Shown piece after piece: positions 8,364 to 16,778 of a DNA stretch of 64,000 bases. The stretch comes from CAYYUA01 sp964542585. GTDB lineage: Bacteria > Bacteroidota > Bacteroidia > CAILMK01 > CAYYUA01. Made by a program: the position numbers and the translations under genes. Every line of letters starts with the position of its first letter. Position 1 is the stretch's first letter. The stretch lies in the NCBI GenBank assembly GCA_964542585.1, contig CAZIUI010000009.1, positions 24,499 to 88,498 of the forward strand. The letters run 5' to 3'. A model generated the notes under the pieces. It saw only the letters and a list, made by a program, of their open reading frames with translations, was not told the origin of the DNA and did not search any database.

Positions 8364-9425
8364 ATGCATACCCCCAAAGCCGATCACATAAGAGCTAAAC
8401 TTCAGGCCTGGTTCCGGGATTTTAAAAGGGATTTGCCCTGGCGCTGGTCCCATGATCCCTACCGGATATGGCTTTCAGAGGTTATTATGCAGCAAACCCG
8501 GATTGATCAGGGCCTACCTTACTATGAGGCATTTGCAGAGCAATTTCCTACGGTGTATGACCTCGCTAAGGCTTCCGAAGATCAGGTTTTAAACCTTTGG
8601 CAGGGATTGGGCTATTACAACCGCGCTCGCAATTTACATTATACAGCCCAAGTAATTGCATCTGATTATGGGGGTACGTTCCCCGAAGAGTACGATGAAT
8701 TGATAAAGCTGAAAGGCGTAGGAGAATATACGGCAGCCGCAATTGCTTCAATGGCTTTTGATAAACCTCATGCGGTTATTGATGGCAATGTCAATCGGGT
8801 AGTAGCCAGGCTTTTTGGGATACAAAAACCGGTTAATACAACTGCTGGTAAAAAAGCAGTAAAGTATTGGGCTGAGACCTTACTCGACCATTCTGAGCCT
8901 GGTACTTTTAATGAAGCATTAATGGATTTTGGTGCTATACAATGTACTGCAGCTAACCCCAAATGCGGAATATGCCCGCTCCAGGGTGATTGCTACGCCT
9001 TTATGTATAACCAAACTTTAGAATTGCCCGCAAAAGCTAAAAAGCTGAAGCGCCGAACGCGTTACTTTAATTATTTGGTATTGGCCAATTCTTATGGCAT
9101 TGCTCTGCGACAGCGAGGTACTAATGATGTTTGGCAACGGATGTATGATTTTCCCCTGATTGAAAAAAGCCCAAATGAAACCTTTCAAGTGGGGGCTTTG
9201 AATGAATTGGCTGAAACGCATCAGATAGTCCCAACTTATTTAGCCAACTATAAACACGTGCTTACCCATCAAGATATCATTGCAAATTTTTATTTAATTA
9301 ATAGCTTTGATTTAGCGATAATAAAAGAAAAGTTTATATTTATTCCATGGCAAGAATTGTCAAATTATGCACTTCCGCGTTTAATTGATCGGTTTTTGGA
9401 AGCATACATAAAAAGACTGGTATAA
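8364..9425 (+). CDS. mutY: A/G-specific adenine DNA glycosylase
   Basis: The enzyme removes adenine mispaired with 8-oxoguanine. The N-terminal domain has the catalytic Glu region (WLSEVIMQQTRIDQG), the helix-hairpin-helix LKGVGEYTAAAIASMAF and the catalytic Asp in HAVIDGNVNRV. The iron-sulfur cluster is C-x6-C-x2-C-x5-C in CTAANPKCGICPLQGDC. The MutT-like C-terminal domain follows (RYFNYLVLANSYGIALRQRG, then LTHQDIIANFYLI). Length is 353 residues. It stands alone upstream of ssb, 27 bases apart. Confidence 0.95.
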   Translation: MHTPKADHIRAKLQAWFRDFKRDLPWRWSHDPYRIWLSEVIMQQTRIDQGLPYYEAFAEQFPTVYDLAKASEDQVLNLWQGLGYYNRARNLHYTAQVIASDYGGTFPEEYDELIKLKGVGEYTAAAIASMAFDKPHAVIDGNVNRVVARLFGIQKPVNTTAGKKAVKYWAETLLDHSEPGTFNEALMDFGAIQCTAANPKCGICPLQGDCYAFMYNQTLELPAKAKKLKRRTRYFNYLVLANSYGIALRQRGTNDVWQRMYDFPLIEKSPNETFQVGALNELAETHQIVPTYLANYKHVLTHQDIIANFYLINSFDLAIIKEKFIFIPWQELSNYALPRLIDRFLEAYIKRLV

Positions 9426-9452
9426 AATTCAAACCCCTAAAATTAAGTACTT

Positions 9453-9899
9453 ATGGCTATTGACAAAAATTCCCTGAACAAAGCGATGATTATTGGTCAC
9501 GTTGGTGCCAACCCTGAAATGCGGCACACCAACAACAATACGCCTGTAACAAACTTGAGCGTAGCCACAAACACCACTACCCAGGATCAGCAGGGGAATA
9601 AGAACGATCAGACTGAGTGGCACAAGGTTAACCTGTTTGGAAGACTTGCAGAGGTTGCCCAGAATTACCTCAAAAAAGGGAGCATGGTTTATGTTGAAGG
9701 CCGCTTACAAACGCGGCAATATGAGGATAGGGATGGAAATACCCGGTATAGTACGGAAATATTCGCTAACTCCATGACGCTGCTAGGCAACCGTGGTGGT
9801 GGCGATGGTGGTAATCAGTCAGGATCACAAGCTGCCTCGCAAGAACCGGCTCAACAGCAACCTGATGCCAGTGAACCTGATGATGATCTACCTTTTTAA
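9453..9899 (+). CDS. ssb: single-stranded DNA-binding protein
   Basis: An OB fold covers residues about 6-110 (LNKAMIIGHVGANPEMRHTN, then EWHKVNLFGRLAEVAQNYLKKGSMVYVEGRL). A Gly/Gln-rich linker follows, then the acidic tip DDDLPF that recruits partner proteins. Length is 148 residues, normal for bacterial SSB. It follows mutY closely on the same strand and is followed by a long hairpin with a T run. Confidence 0.95.
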   Translation: MAIDKNSLNKAMIIGHVGANPEMRHTNNNTPVTNLSVATNTTTQDQQGNKNDQTEWHKVNLFGRLAEVAQNYLKKGSMVYVEGRLQTRQYEDRDGNTRYSTEIFANSMTLLGNRGGGDGGNQSGSQAASQEPAQQQPDASEPDDDLPF

Positions 9900-9925
9900 A
9901 AGAAGCTTTACAGGCTTTCGAATAT

Positions 9926-9994
9926 GGCCTGAGCATTGCCTACATTAAAATTCAGCAATTTTGTGCCCTTAATTGGTAAGGCTCAGGCCTTTTT
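9926..9994 (+). terminator. long-loop terminator-like hairpin after ssb
   Basis: GGCCTGAGC (9926-9934) pairs perfectly with GCTCAGGCC (9981-9989), followed by TTTTT. An inner TTGCC/GGTAA pairing extends the stem. The T run abuts the ATG of the next gene at 9995, so the same structure also covers that gene's leader. It could act as ssb terminator, as attenuator, or both. Confidence 0.55.
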
Positions 9995-10990
9995 ATGAAA
10001 AAACAACTATACTTTTTCGCGCTTATTCTGATGGTAATGCTAGGCTTTTATGCTGCGTATTATTACAGCAACTACAAGGTTCAGAATCTTCCGATAAGAG
10101 GGGAGGTGTCGGAAATCCCAAAAACTAACCTTGTAAGAACCTTGAAAAAGCAGCCAGAGCCTGATTCCAATATTCTGTATACTGCTCTTAGTCCGCGACA
10201 GCTTACTAGCCCTTTTCGTATTGGAAGTAAGAAAAAACGTTTGACCGATACAGCCCTTTCCAATTCCAACGTGGTTTTTCGATCCGGGACTTACCAGGAC
10301 AGTACATCGGGTTACATCAAGCTTTCAGAAAACCAGAATTTCCTTGATAATTATCAGCATAATACAGGTTTCACCAAAGGCAACCCTTTTATTTTTCTTC
10401 ATCTTCACATAAAGCAGATCTTCAAGAAGAATTTCCGTTACTACCATCAGTATCTACCTTTTAAAAATGCAAAGGTTAAAGCCCTTACTTACCTACCGGC
10501 GAAGCCTTCTGCTAAAGCTTACAATGTGCGTTATTATCCTAAGGCAAATGCTTATAAGTATTTAGTAAGTTTAAACCGGACAGATAGCTCAAGGCTTGTG
10601 TTTGGCATTCCTAAAAAGCAATCTGATTTGTCGCTGCGGAAACTTTACTACCGGGCAGAAGAGCAAATAAGGAATGATAAAGGGCAATCCCTGTCTGCTG
10701 ATCATCAGCTGGTAATTCCTATGATGGATTTTCAAATAACAAATTCTTATATTCAAAACCTTGGTAATAAAGCTAAGTCCAAGGCGTTGGGCTATACCAA
10801 ACTTACCTTAATCATGAACACGCAATACAATGTGCTGGATAAGGAAGAGATGAATGATAACGTATCTAACAAACTCATTTTTAACAAGCCTTTTATATTT
10901 TACTGTCAGAAATCAAGCTTGAAAGAACATAAGCCTCTATTATTATCCTGGGTTGTAAATCCTCATTTGCTACTCGCAAAGAACCGATAA
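9995..10990 (+). CDS. membrane-anchored protein of unknown function
   Basis: One N-terminal helix (residues about 5-24, LYFFALILMVMLGFYAAYYY) anchors a 300-residue extracytoplasmic domain rich in Lys and Tyr. I do not recognise the family. The last 40 residues (FNKPFIFYCQKS, then PLLLSWVVNPHLL) and the preceding IPMMDFQITNSYIQNLG resemble in pattern the conserved C-terminal strands of serpins, but the rest does not clearly support that. The start is at the end of the ssb terminator, so no separate leader is visible. Confidence 0.6.
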   Translation: MKKQLYFFALILMVMLGFYAAYYYSNYKVQNLPIRGEVSEIPKTNLVRTLKKQPEPDSNILYTALSPRQLTSPFRIGSKKKRLTDTALSNSNVVFRSGTYQDSTSGYIKLSENQNFLDNYQHNTGFTKGNPFIFLHLHIKQIFKKNFRYYHQYLPFKNAKVKALTYLPAKPSAKAYNVRYYPKANAYKYLVSLNRTDSSRLVFGIPKKQSDLSLRKLYYRAEEQIRNDKGQSLSADHQLVIPMMDFQITNSYIQNLGNKAKSKALGYTKLTLIMNTQYNVLDKEEMNDNVSNKLIFNKPFIFYCQKSSLKEHKPLLLSWVVNPHLLLAKNR

Positions 10991-11090
10991 AGTGGTCGCT
11001 CGATGATTTTCAAGAATAAATTTCTCGTATCTTTAAATGTTACCTTTAACGTAGGTTAGGGAAAACAAGCAATGGATTAAAGTGAAAGCT

Positions 11091-11453
11091 ATGGTGGAGC
11101 ATTACATGGACGAAGAGAAACAAGCTAAGTGGGATAAATTACTACAACAGCTAACAAGCCAGTTTCAAATGGAGCCGGACCTGAAGGGGATTTTGTTCCT
11201 TATAGGGATCCGGGAGACGGGCAGTGGGAATAAAACATTCACGAAGGAGCAGAAAGAGGATTTCATGAATTTAGCAATATGCCGAATCCTTAGTCTCTCC
11301 GGCTATTTCAGCTATCAAGGGGTGGATGAATATGGTTGGCCGGATTGGCGTCAGGAAAAGTCCTTCCCCAGGCTTGAGCTGAATAAACAAGAAGAAATGC
11401 TAAAAGCCCATGTAGTAGCGTATTTTGAAGCGGAATCAATTTTTAGTGAATGA
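11091..11453 (+). CDS. conserved protein of unknown function
   Basis: The soluble protein of about 120 residues has no signal peptide or membrane segment. Notable stretches are DLKGILFLIGIRETG, FTKEQKEDFMNLAICRILSLSGYF and DEYGWPDWRQEKSFPRLE. I have an impression of similar proteins in other Bacteroidota, but no function is known to me. The start could be ATG at 11091 or GTG at 11082, three codons earlier; ATG is preferred. It lies about 80 bases upstream of the DUF5686 gene. Confidence 0.7.
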   Translation: MVEHYMDEEKQAKWDKLLQQLTSQFQMEPDLKGILFLIGIRETGSGNKTFTKEQKEDFMNLAICRILSLSGYFSYQGVDEYGWPDWRQEKSFPRLELNKQEEMLKAHVVAYFEAESIFSE

Positions 11454-11532
11454 ATTAATCAGCCAGCGTAAAAGCAGTGATCACCCTTCACTGATTTTTT
11501 GAAGGAGTTACTAAAGTGATGAAAGGTTTTAA

Positions 11533-14061
11533 ATGATCAGCTTACTCAGGTCTACAAAAGGTTTTTTTAGCGTTTTACCCTGTGTGTTGCTAGTCTTAGC
11601 TGGTTGCATAGCCACCGTTGAAGCACAGACGGTTGTTAAAGGGCGCATTACAGATCTGAAGAGCGGTGATCCCATTAGCTATGCTAACATTGCCTTTGTG
11701 AATCATCCTAGCGTAGGTACAACTACTGATTTCGAAGGCTTTTTCAAGCTTGAAACAAAAAAACAAGGGGTAGACAGTATTCGGATCTCTCAAATGGGAT
11801 ATGATAATAAAGTAATCTCCATTAAAGAGGGACGCCACCAAAATATTAAAGTAAAACTTAAGCCAACCACCTATGAAATGAAAGAATTGGTGGTAAAACC
11901 CGGAAAACCGGATTATCTAAAAGTATTAGAAAAAGTCTGGGCAAACAGGGAAAATAACAATCGGGAAACCCTTGACGCTTACGAGTATGAAAGCTATGCG
12001 CGTACGGAACTTTCGGTCAATAACATGAGCAAAAAGTTCAAGAACCGCAGCTTCATGAAGCCATTCAAGGCGATTTTTGATACCATGCAAGTAGCAGCGG
12101 GCGAAGATGGGGAGCATGTCCTGCCGGTTTTTGTATCGGAAACCATGTCCAAGATGTATCATCGTCATAACCCGGATGCTCAAAAGGAGGTTATCAAAGC
12201 TAGTGACGTAACAGGCGTAGGTTTAGAAGACGGCAGCTTTGTAAGCCAGTTTGTAGGAGCTTCCTTCCAGCAATACAACTTCTACCACGACTGGTTGACT
12301 ATTATTAACAAGCATTTTGTTTCGCCAATTGGAAAAGAAGGCCCCGATTTTTACGAATACCGCGTATTAGATACCCAGCAGATTGATGGCCACCGCAGTA
12401 TTCAGCTCCAGTTTAAACCCAAAAGAGAAGGGGATCTGGCTTTTTCAGGAAACTGTTGGATTACTGACAGTACTTATGCGCTAAAGCGTATAACCGCTGA
12501 AACAGATGATGATGTAAATGTCAACTTTATAGACCGTTTCAAAATTGATCAAAACCTTGAACCTACCATTAAAGGCCCATGGGTGCCTTCCAAGACTCGA
12601 GTCTTAGTAGATGTTACACAAGTTAGTGAAAACACCTTTAGCTTTTTGGGAAAATCTTACATTTCCAATGAAAATATCCAGGTAACTCAGCCAAAGGATG
12701 GGGAATTTTACGAGCGAGAGATCGTAAAAGCCCTTGATAAATCAGACAAATCCGATAGTTTCTGGAAAGCCAACCGGCATACCAAACTGACCAATACCGA
12801 AAAAAAGGTTTATAATACTGTGGACTCAATTCGGGATTTACCTGTGGTCCAATCTTATACGGAAATTATTAAAACCTTGGTTCAAGGCAGGCTGGATTTG
12901 GGACCAGTGGAATTTGGGCCTTATTGGTCCGTTTATGGGCACAATGTAGTTGAGGGTCACCGCTTTCAAATGGGTGCCCGAACGGATGAAAATTTCAGCA
13001 AGCACTGGATTCTGGAGGGTTATGTGGCATATGGAACGAAGGATGAAACCTACAAATACAACCTACAGGCTGAACGTTTTCTTTCAAGAGAATCATGGAC
13101 AAAGGTTGGTTTTCAGCATAAGTTTGATCTGGAAGAACTCGGAAGCAGGGAGGATTTCTTCAAGGCCAATCAGCTTTTCCAATTTTCCAGTCAGATCGGG
13201 CTTATTGAGCGCTTTAATGCCATTAGGATTAATCGTTTTTGGATTCAAAGTGACCTTTTTGATGGTTTTACACAGCGTGCTTTTCTTCTCACAAGAGATT
13301 TTCACCCCAAAGGCAATTACACCTTTGCCTACAAGCGGCCTTCGGATATTCAGTCACAGCGGAAAAACGATTTCCAAACCACAGCGGTAACCCTTGAATC
13401 ACGGTATGCGCCTAAGGAAAAAGTAACGGTAAGTGGCAATAATCGGGTTCGCCTACGATCTGAAAAAGCGCCGGTTATCACAGCCCGATACACCATGGGG
13501 CTTAAAGGTTTTCTGAATGGAGATTTCGCTTTTCAGAAAGGCTCATTACAAGTACAGCAAGATCTGAATTTTGGAGCCTTTGGGAGAGGCCACTATAATA
13601 TAAAAGGAAAGAAAATTTTTGACAGGCTGCCCTATCCTTTGCTGAATATATTACCGGGTAATGAAACCTTTATCCAGAGCGATAATACCTACAACTTAAT
13701 GGATTTTTATGAATTTATAGCGGATGAAACCCTTGAAATGTCTTATAGGCATCATTTTGAAGGACTCTTACTAAACAGGGTGCCTTTGATTAAAAAAACA
13801 GATTGGCGACTGGTCAGTGGGGGGAAAGCTGTTGTTGGTGATTATAACAATCAGAATGATGACTACATACCGGAGGGAATCCCTCAAGTCGATTATGATT
13901 ATAGATCATTAGATCCCTCGAAGCCCTATGCTGAAGTAAGCTACGGGATTGAAAATATCTTAAGGGTCATCCGAATTCAGGCTTTCCATCGATTAACTTA
14001 TAAGTCAGGGAATAATGTCAGACCATTTGGGGTTAAAGGTTCTTTGTATTTTAGCTTTTAA
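11533..14061 (+). CDS. DUF5686 outer-membrane protein with carboxypeptidase-like plug domain
   Basis: A signal peptide ends near residue 32 (GCIATVEAQ). It is followed by a CarboxypepD_reg-like domain (VKGRITDLKSGDPISYANIAFV, then TTTDFEGFFKLE and ISQMGYDNKVISIKEG), as in TonB-dependent receptors and their relatives. The rest, including LKVLEKVWANRENNNRE and YEYESYARTELSVNNM, matches the DUF5686 family. The C-terminal half is predicted to form a beta-barrel. There is no TonB box or plug visible, so it is not a classic SusC transporter. Function is unknown. It converges with anmK, leaving three bases between stops. Confidence 0.85.
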   Translation: MISLLRSTKGFFSVLPCVLLVLAGCIATVEAQTVVKGRITDLKSGDPISYANIAFVNHPSVGTTTDFEGFFKLETKKQGVDSIRISQMGYDNKVISIKEGRHQNIKVKLKPTTYEMKELVVKPGKPDYLKVLEKVWANRENNNRETLDAYEYESYARTELSVNNMSKKFKNRSFMKPFKAIFDTMQVAAGEDGEHVLPVFVSETMSKMYHRHNPDAQKEVIKASDVTGVGLEDGSFVSQFVGASFQQYNFYHDWLTIINKHFVSPIGKEGPDFYEYRVLDTQQIDGHRSIQLQFKPKREGDLAFSGNCWITDSTYALKRITAETDDDVNVNFIDRFKIDQNLEPTIKGPWVPSKTRVLVDVTQVSENTFSFLGKSYISNENIQVTQPKDGEFYEREIVKALDKSDKSDSFWKANRHTKLTNTEKKVYNTVDSIRDLPVVQSYTEIIKTLVQGRLDLGPVEFGPYWSVYGHNVVEGHRFQMGARTDENFSKHWILEGYVAYGTKDETYKYNLQAERFLSRESWTKVGFQHKFDLEELGSREDFFKANQLFQFSSQIGLIERFNAIRINRFWIQSDLFDGFTQRAFLLTRDFHPKGNYTFAYKRPSDIQSQRKNDFQTTAVTLESRYAPKEKVTVSGNNRVRLRSEKAPVITARYTMGLKGFLNGDFAFQKGSLQVQQDLNFGAFGRGHYNIKGKKIFDRLPYPLLNILPGNETFIQSDNTYNLMDFYEFIADETLEMSYRHHFEGLLLNRVPLIKKTDWRLVSGGKAVVGDYNNQNDDYIPEGIPQVDYDYRSLDPSKPYAEVSYGIENILRVIRIQAFHRLTYKSGNNVRPFGVKGSLYFSF

Positions 14062-14064
14062 AAT

Positions 14065-15126
14065 TTAGCCATACAGGTTCCCAGCCATGTGATCCCTATG
14101 AGCTCCTGTAACACTGCTTAAACAGTTTACTTTCCGGTTGTAGCGAAGCCAACCCAAGAAGCCAAAAATCAAGGCCTCCTTAAAGTCAATTAGGTGCTTT
14201 TCACCCACTTCTAGTTTTCCGTGCCAGTAAGTCCCGATCTTATGGATTAAAAAAGTATTCCAAGCACCGCCACCAGTTACAAGTAAGCTTTTTGGGTGTT
14301 GGTTATTTTTTTCCTCCTGGATTTCAGGAATTTGCTGCGCTAAGTGTTCGATGTAGGTCCTCAGTTTGTCAGCAGGATTGGCCCGAAAACCTTGGATTAA
14401 AGGCAGCCAATGGTTTTCGATATCTCGTTTATCCAGCGACTTAGGGCCTTTTAATTGATAAAACCGAATCTCATTCAAAGCTTCTAGTAATTCCGGGATA
14501 AGGTGCCCTTCACTCGCCAAACTGCCTCCTTGGTCATACTGCTTACCGGCCTCCTGTGCCAACTGATTCAAAATTTGGTTACAAGGGGCTACATCAAAAG
14601 CCAAACGTTGACCTTCGGCTGAAACGTAAGAAATGTTTGCAATACCCCCCAGGTTAAGACAAGCATCGTAATTGCCAAATAAGAAGGCATCTCCAACAGG
14701 CGCCAAAGGTGCTCCTTGTCCCCCTAGGTGTAGGTCAGCCTGGCGAAAATCATGAACAACGGGAATTTGGGTATAAGCCCAAATGGCTGAGGCATCACCA
14801 ATTTGAAGGGAAAGCCCTGCTTCCGGATTATGGTAAACTGTATGACCATGGCAACTTATCAAGTCTATGTAAAGCTGGTGCCGGTTTTGAAAACTCCTTA
14901 TTAAATCTCCCAAGTATTGACCGTAAGCCTGGTGGATGGTGCAACCCCTAATTAGATCCGTTGAGGAGATCTGATGAAGCTTAGATAGCCAATGATTGGG
15001 GTAGGGAATGGTCTCGGCGGCCTCTATCTGAAAGTGGTAGTCACCATTGTTATGCTGGCTTAAATTGCAGGCTGCTAAATCAACACCATCAAGGGAAGAG
15101 CCCGACATTACGCCTACTACAAGCAT
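14065..15126 (-). CDS. anmK: anhydro-N-acetylmuramic acid kinase
   Basis: The kinase phosphorylates 1,6-anhydro-MurNAc during cell-wall recycling. Family signatures are GVMSGSSLDGVDLAACNL at the N-terminus, SCHGHTVYHNPEAGLSLQIGD, NLGGIANISYV and LLVTGGGAWNTFLI near the C-terminus. Length is 353 residues, slightly short but complete. It lies 16 bases downstream of nnrDE on the same strand. Confidence 0.95.
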   Translation of the reverse strand: MLVVGVMSGSSLDGVDLAACNLSQHNNGDYHFQIEAAETIPYPNHWLSKLHQISSTDLIRGCTIHQAYGQYLGDLIRSFQNRHQLYIDLISCHGHTVYHNPEAGLSLQIGDASAIWAYTQIPVVHDFRQADLHLGGQGAPLAPVGDAFLFGNYDACLNLGGIANISYVSAEGQRLAFDVAPCNQILNQLAQEAGKQYDQGGSLASEGHLIPELLEALNEIRFYQLKGPKSLDKRDIENHWLPLIQGFRANPADKLRTYIEHLAQQIPEIQEEKNNQHPKSLLVTGGGAWNTFLIHKIGTYWHGKLEVGEKHLIDFKEALIFGFLGWLRYNRKVNCLSSVTGAHRDHMAGNLYG

Positions 15127-15142
15127 AGGTGGTTTTTAAATT

Positions 15143-16648
15143 CTAACCGGGAAACATTTGTTGAAAAGCCTTGGGAAGGTGATTGAGGAGGTCACGGGCA
15201 ATTAAACTGACCTGACCCTGGTCCTGCCTGGCTATATCACCGGCTAAACCATGAATAAAAACCCCGATTTTAGCCGCTTCTGAAGAAGGGTATCCTTGTG
15301 CTAATAAGCCGGTAATCAAGCCTGTTAAGGTATCCCCGCTTCCACCGGTTGCCATGCCAGGATTTCCCGTGCTGTTGAAATAAACATGCCCATCAGGCTG
15401 TATTATTCTTGTATTGTTACCCTTCAACACCATGTAGATCTGGTACTGGGAAGCCAGATTTTGGGCTTCTTGTAGTTGTTCTAAGCTGTCACCAGGGCCT
15501 GCTAAGCGTTGAAATTCCCCGGGATGTGGTGTCAGGATACTATATCGTGGGATTTCACGCCACAAATCTCCCCGCTTGCTGAGAATGTTTAAGCTATCCG
15601 CATCCAGAACAATGGGGTGATCATAAGTGCGCAATAATTCCTCAAGCAATGCTTCCGTATCCGATTCCTGACCTATGCCAGGTCCGATGCCAATGGCATT
15701 ATAGGTTTTAAGATCCGGTAGCGTAGTTAAGTGCTTATCATTCCGGTCAGGTTTAACCATAGCCTCTGGCACTGCTGTTTGAAGCGGAAGATAACCACAG
15801 CCGGGTACGGCAATGGTTAGCAGACCCAATCCACTTTTTAAGCTAGCATTAGCAGCTAGCTGAGCCGCGCCAATAGTCCCATAAGCCCCAAGTATTAGCA
15901 AGGCATGCCCAAAATTACCTTTGTGCTGATAAGGTTTTCGAGTTTCTATTTTGCCGCTCATTTTTTCCGCATCAAGAAAGTGATAAGGAGTATTTACAGT
16001 GTTGAGGTAATCCGGTAGCAAGCCTATTGGTAATATTTTTACCTCGCCAATAAAAGGCTGGACTTCCGGTAGCATGAAGCTAAGCTTATAAAGTTCAAAC
16101 GTAAAGGTGTAGTTGGCTACTATCTTGATAGAATCAGTGTTCAGGGTATCACAATAAATTCCTGTTGGGATATCTACGGCTACAACAGAAGCTGAATGTG
16201 CATTTACGGCCTTCACAATATCCGCAATCAAGCCTTTTAAGGGTCGGTCTAGTCCACTTCCTAATAGGGCATCAATAATTACTGAATCAGATGATATAGG
16301 AGACAGTTCATCAGCCGATTGTAGCTGCTGAATGGATGCTTTTTCTTCTCTTGAAAACCTTTTCCAGTTATGGTTAAAATCCTGAGATGGCTTGCTGGAA
16401 GACCCAACTACCGCTATTTGAACTGTGTAGCCATCTTGGGCTAATAGCCTCCCAATAGCCAGTCCATCACCCCCGTTGTTTCCCTTACCGCAAATGATGT
16501 AAACTGGCCTGTTGGCTGAAAAAGTGTCTTTAAAAGTTTTAGTAAATGCGGAAGCCGCTCGCTCCATGAGATCAATGGAGGGAATGGGCTCCTGCATCAT
16601 AGTTTGGCGATCAGCTTCTTGTATTTGCTTGCGATTGAGGATTTTCAT
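15143..16648 (-). CDS. nnrDE: bifunctional NAD(P)H-hydrate epimerase / ADP-dependent dehydratase
   Basis: The enzyme repairs hydrated NAD(P)H. The N-terminal YjeF_N epimerase domain has IICGKGNNGGDGLAIGRLLAQ and VIDALLGSGLDRPLKG. The C-terminal ribokinase-like dehydratase domain has LLILGAYGTIGAAQLAA, NAIGIGPGIGQ, VLDADSLNIL, LTPHPGEFQRL and GNPGMATGGSGDTLTGLI. ATG at 16648 (MKILNRKQIQEAD) is chosen over a TTG three codons earlier because the family starts this way. It is upstream of anmK in a probable two-gene unit. Confidence 0.95.
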   Translation of the reverse strand: MKILNRKQIQEADRQTMMQEPIPSIDLMERAASAFTKTFKDTFSANRPVYIICGKGNNGGDGLAIGRLLAQDGYTVQIAVVGSSSKPSQDFNHNWKRFSREEKASIQQLQSADELSPISSDSVIIDALLGSGLDRPLKGLIADIVKAVNAHSASVVAVDIPTGIYCDTLNTDSIKIVANYTFTFELYKLSFMLPEVQPFIGEVKILPIGLLPDYLNTVNTPYHFLDAEKMSGKIETRKPYQHKGNFGHALLILGAYGTIGAAQLAANASLKSGLGLLTIAVPGCGYLPLQTAVPEAMVKPDRNDKHLTTLPDLKTYNAIGIGPGIGQESDTEALLEELLRTYDHPIVLDADSLNILSKRGDLWREIPRYSILTPHPGEFQRLAGPGDSLEQLQEAQNLASQYQIYMVLKGNNTRIIQPDGHVYFNSTGNPGMATGGSGDTLTGLITGLLAQGYPSSEAAKIGVFIHGLAGDIARQDQGQVSLIARDLLNHLPKAFQQMFPG

Positions 16649-16749
16649 GACTACCAATAGGCTTTAGGCTAAATAACGAGAAACAAATCCATAGCTTTCA
16701 ACCTTTTATTCAAGGAATACATCCACCTACCATCAGGCTGATTTTGATG

Positions 16750-16757
16750 TAAATTTG
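16750..16757 (+). promoter_or_regulatory. TAnnTTTG -7 element for gltX
   Basis: TAAATTTG lies 22 bases upstream of the chosen gltX ATG and matches the phylum -7 consensus. No convincing -33 TTTG is at the expected distance. It supports the ATG at 16779 over the upstream TTG at 16755, which lies inside this element. Confidence 0.45.
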
Positions 16758-16778
16758 CACCTTTTAAAATACTCATTC

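Noticed and set aside
12950..13390. 146-codon plus-strand frame inside the DUF5686 gene
   Set aside because: Overlapping out-of-frame shadow without family features.
16755..16778. Upstream TTG start for gltX
   Set aside because: It lies in the TAnnTTTG promoter element, and the family begins at the ATG 24 bases later.
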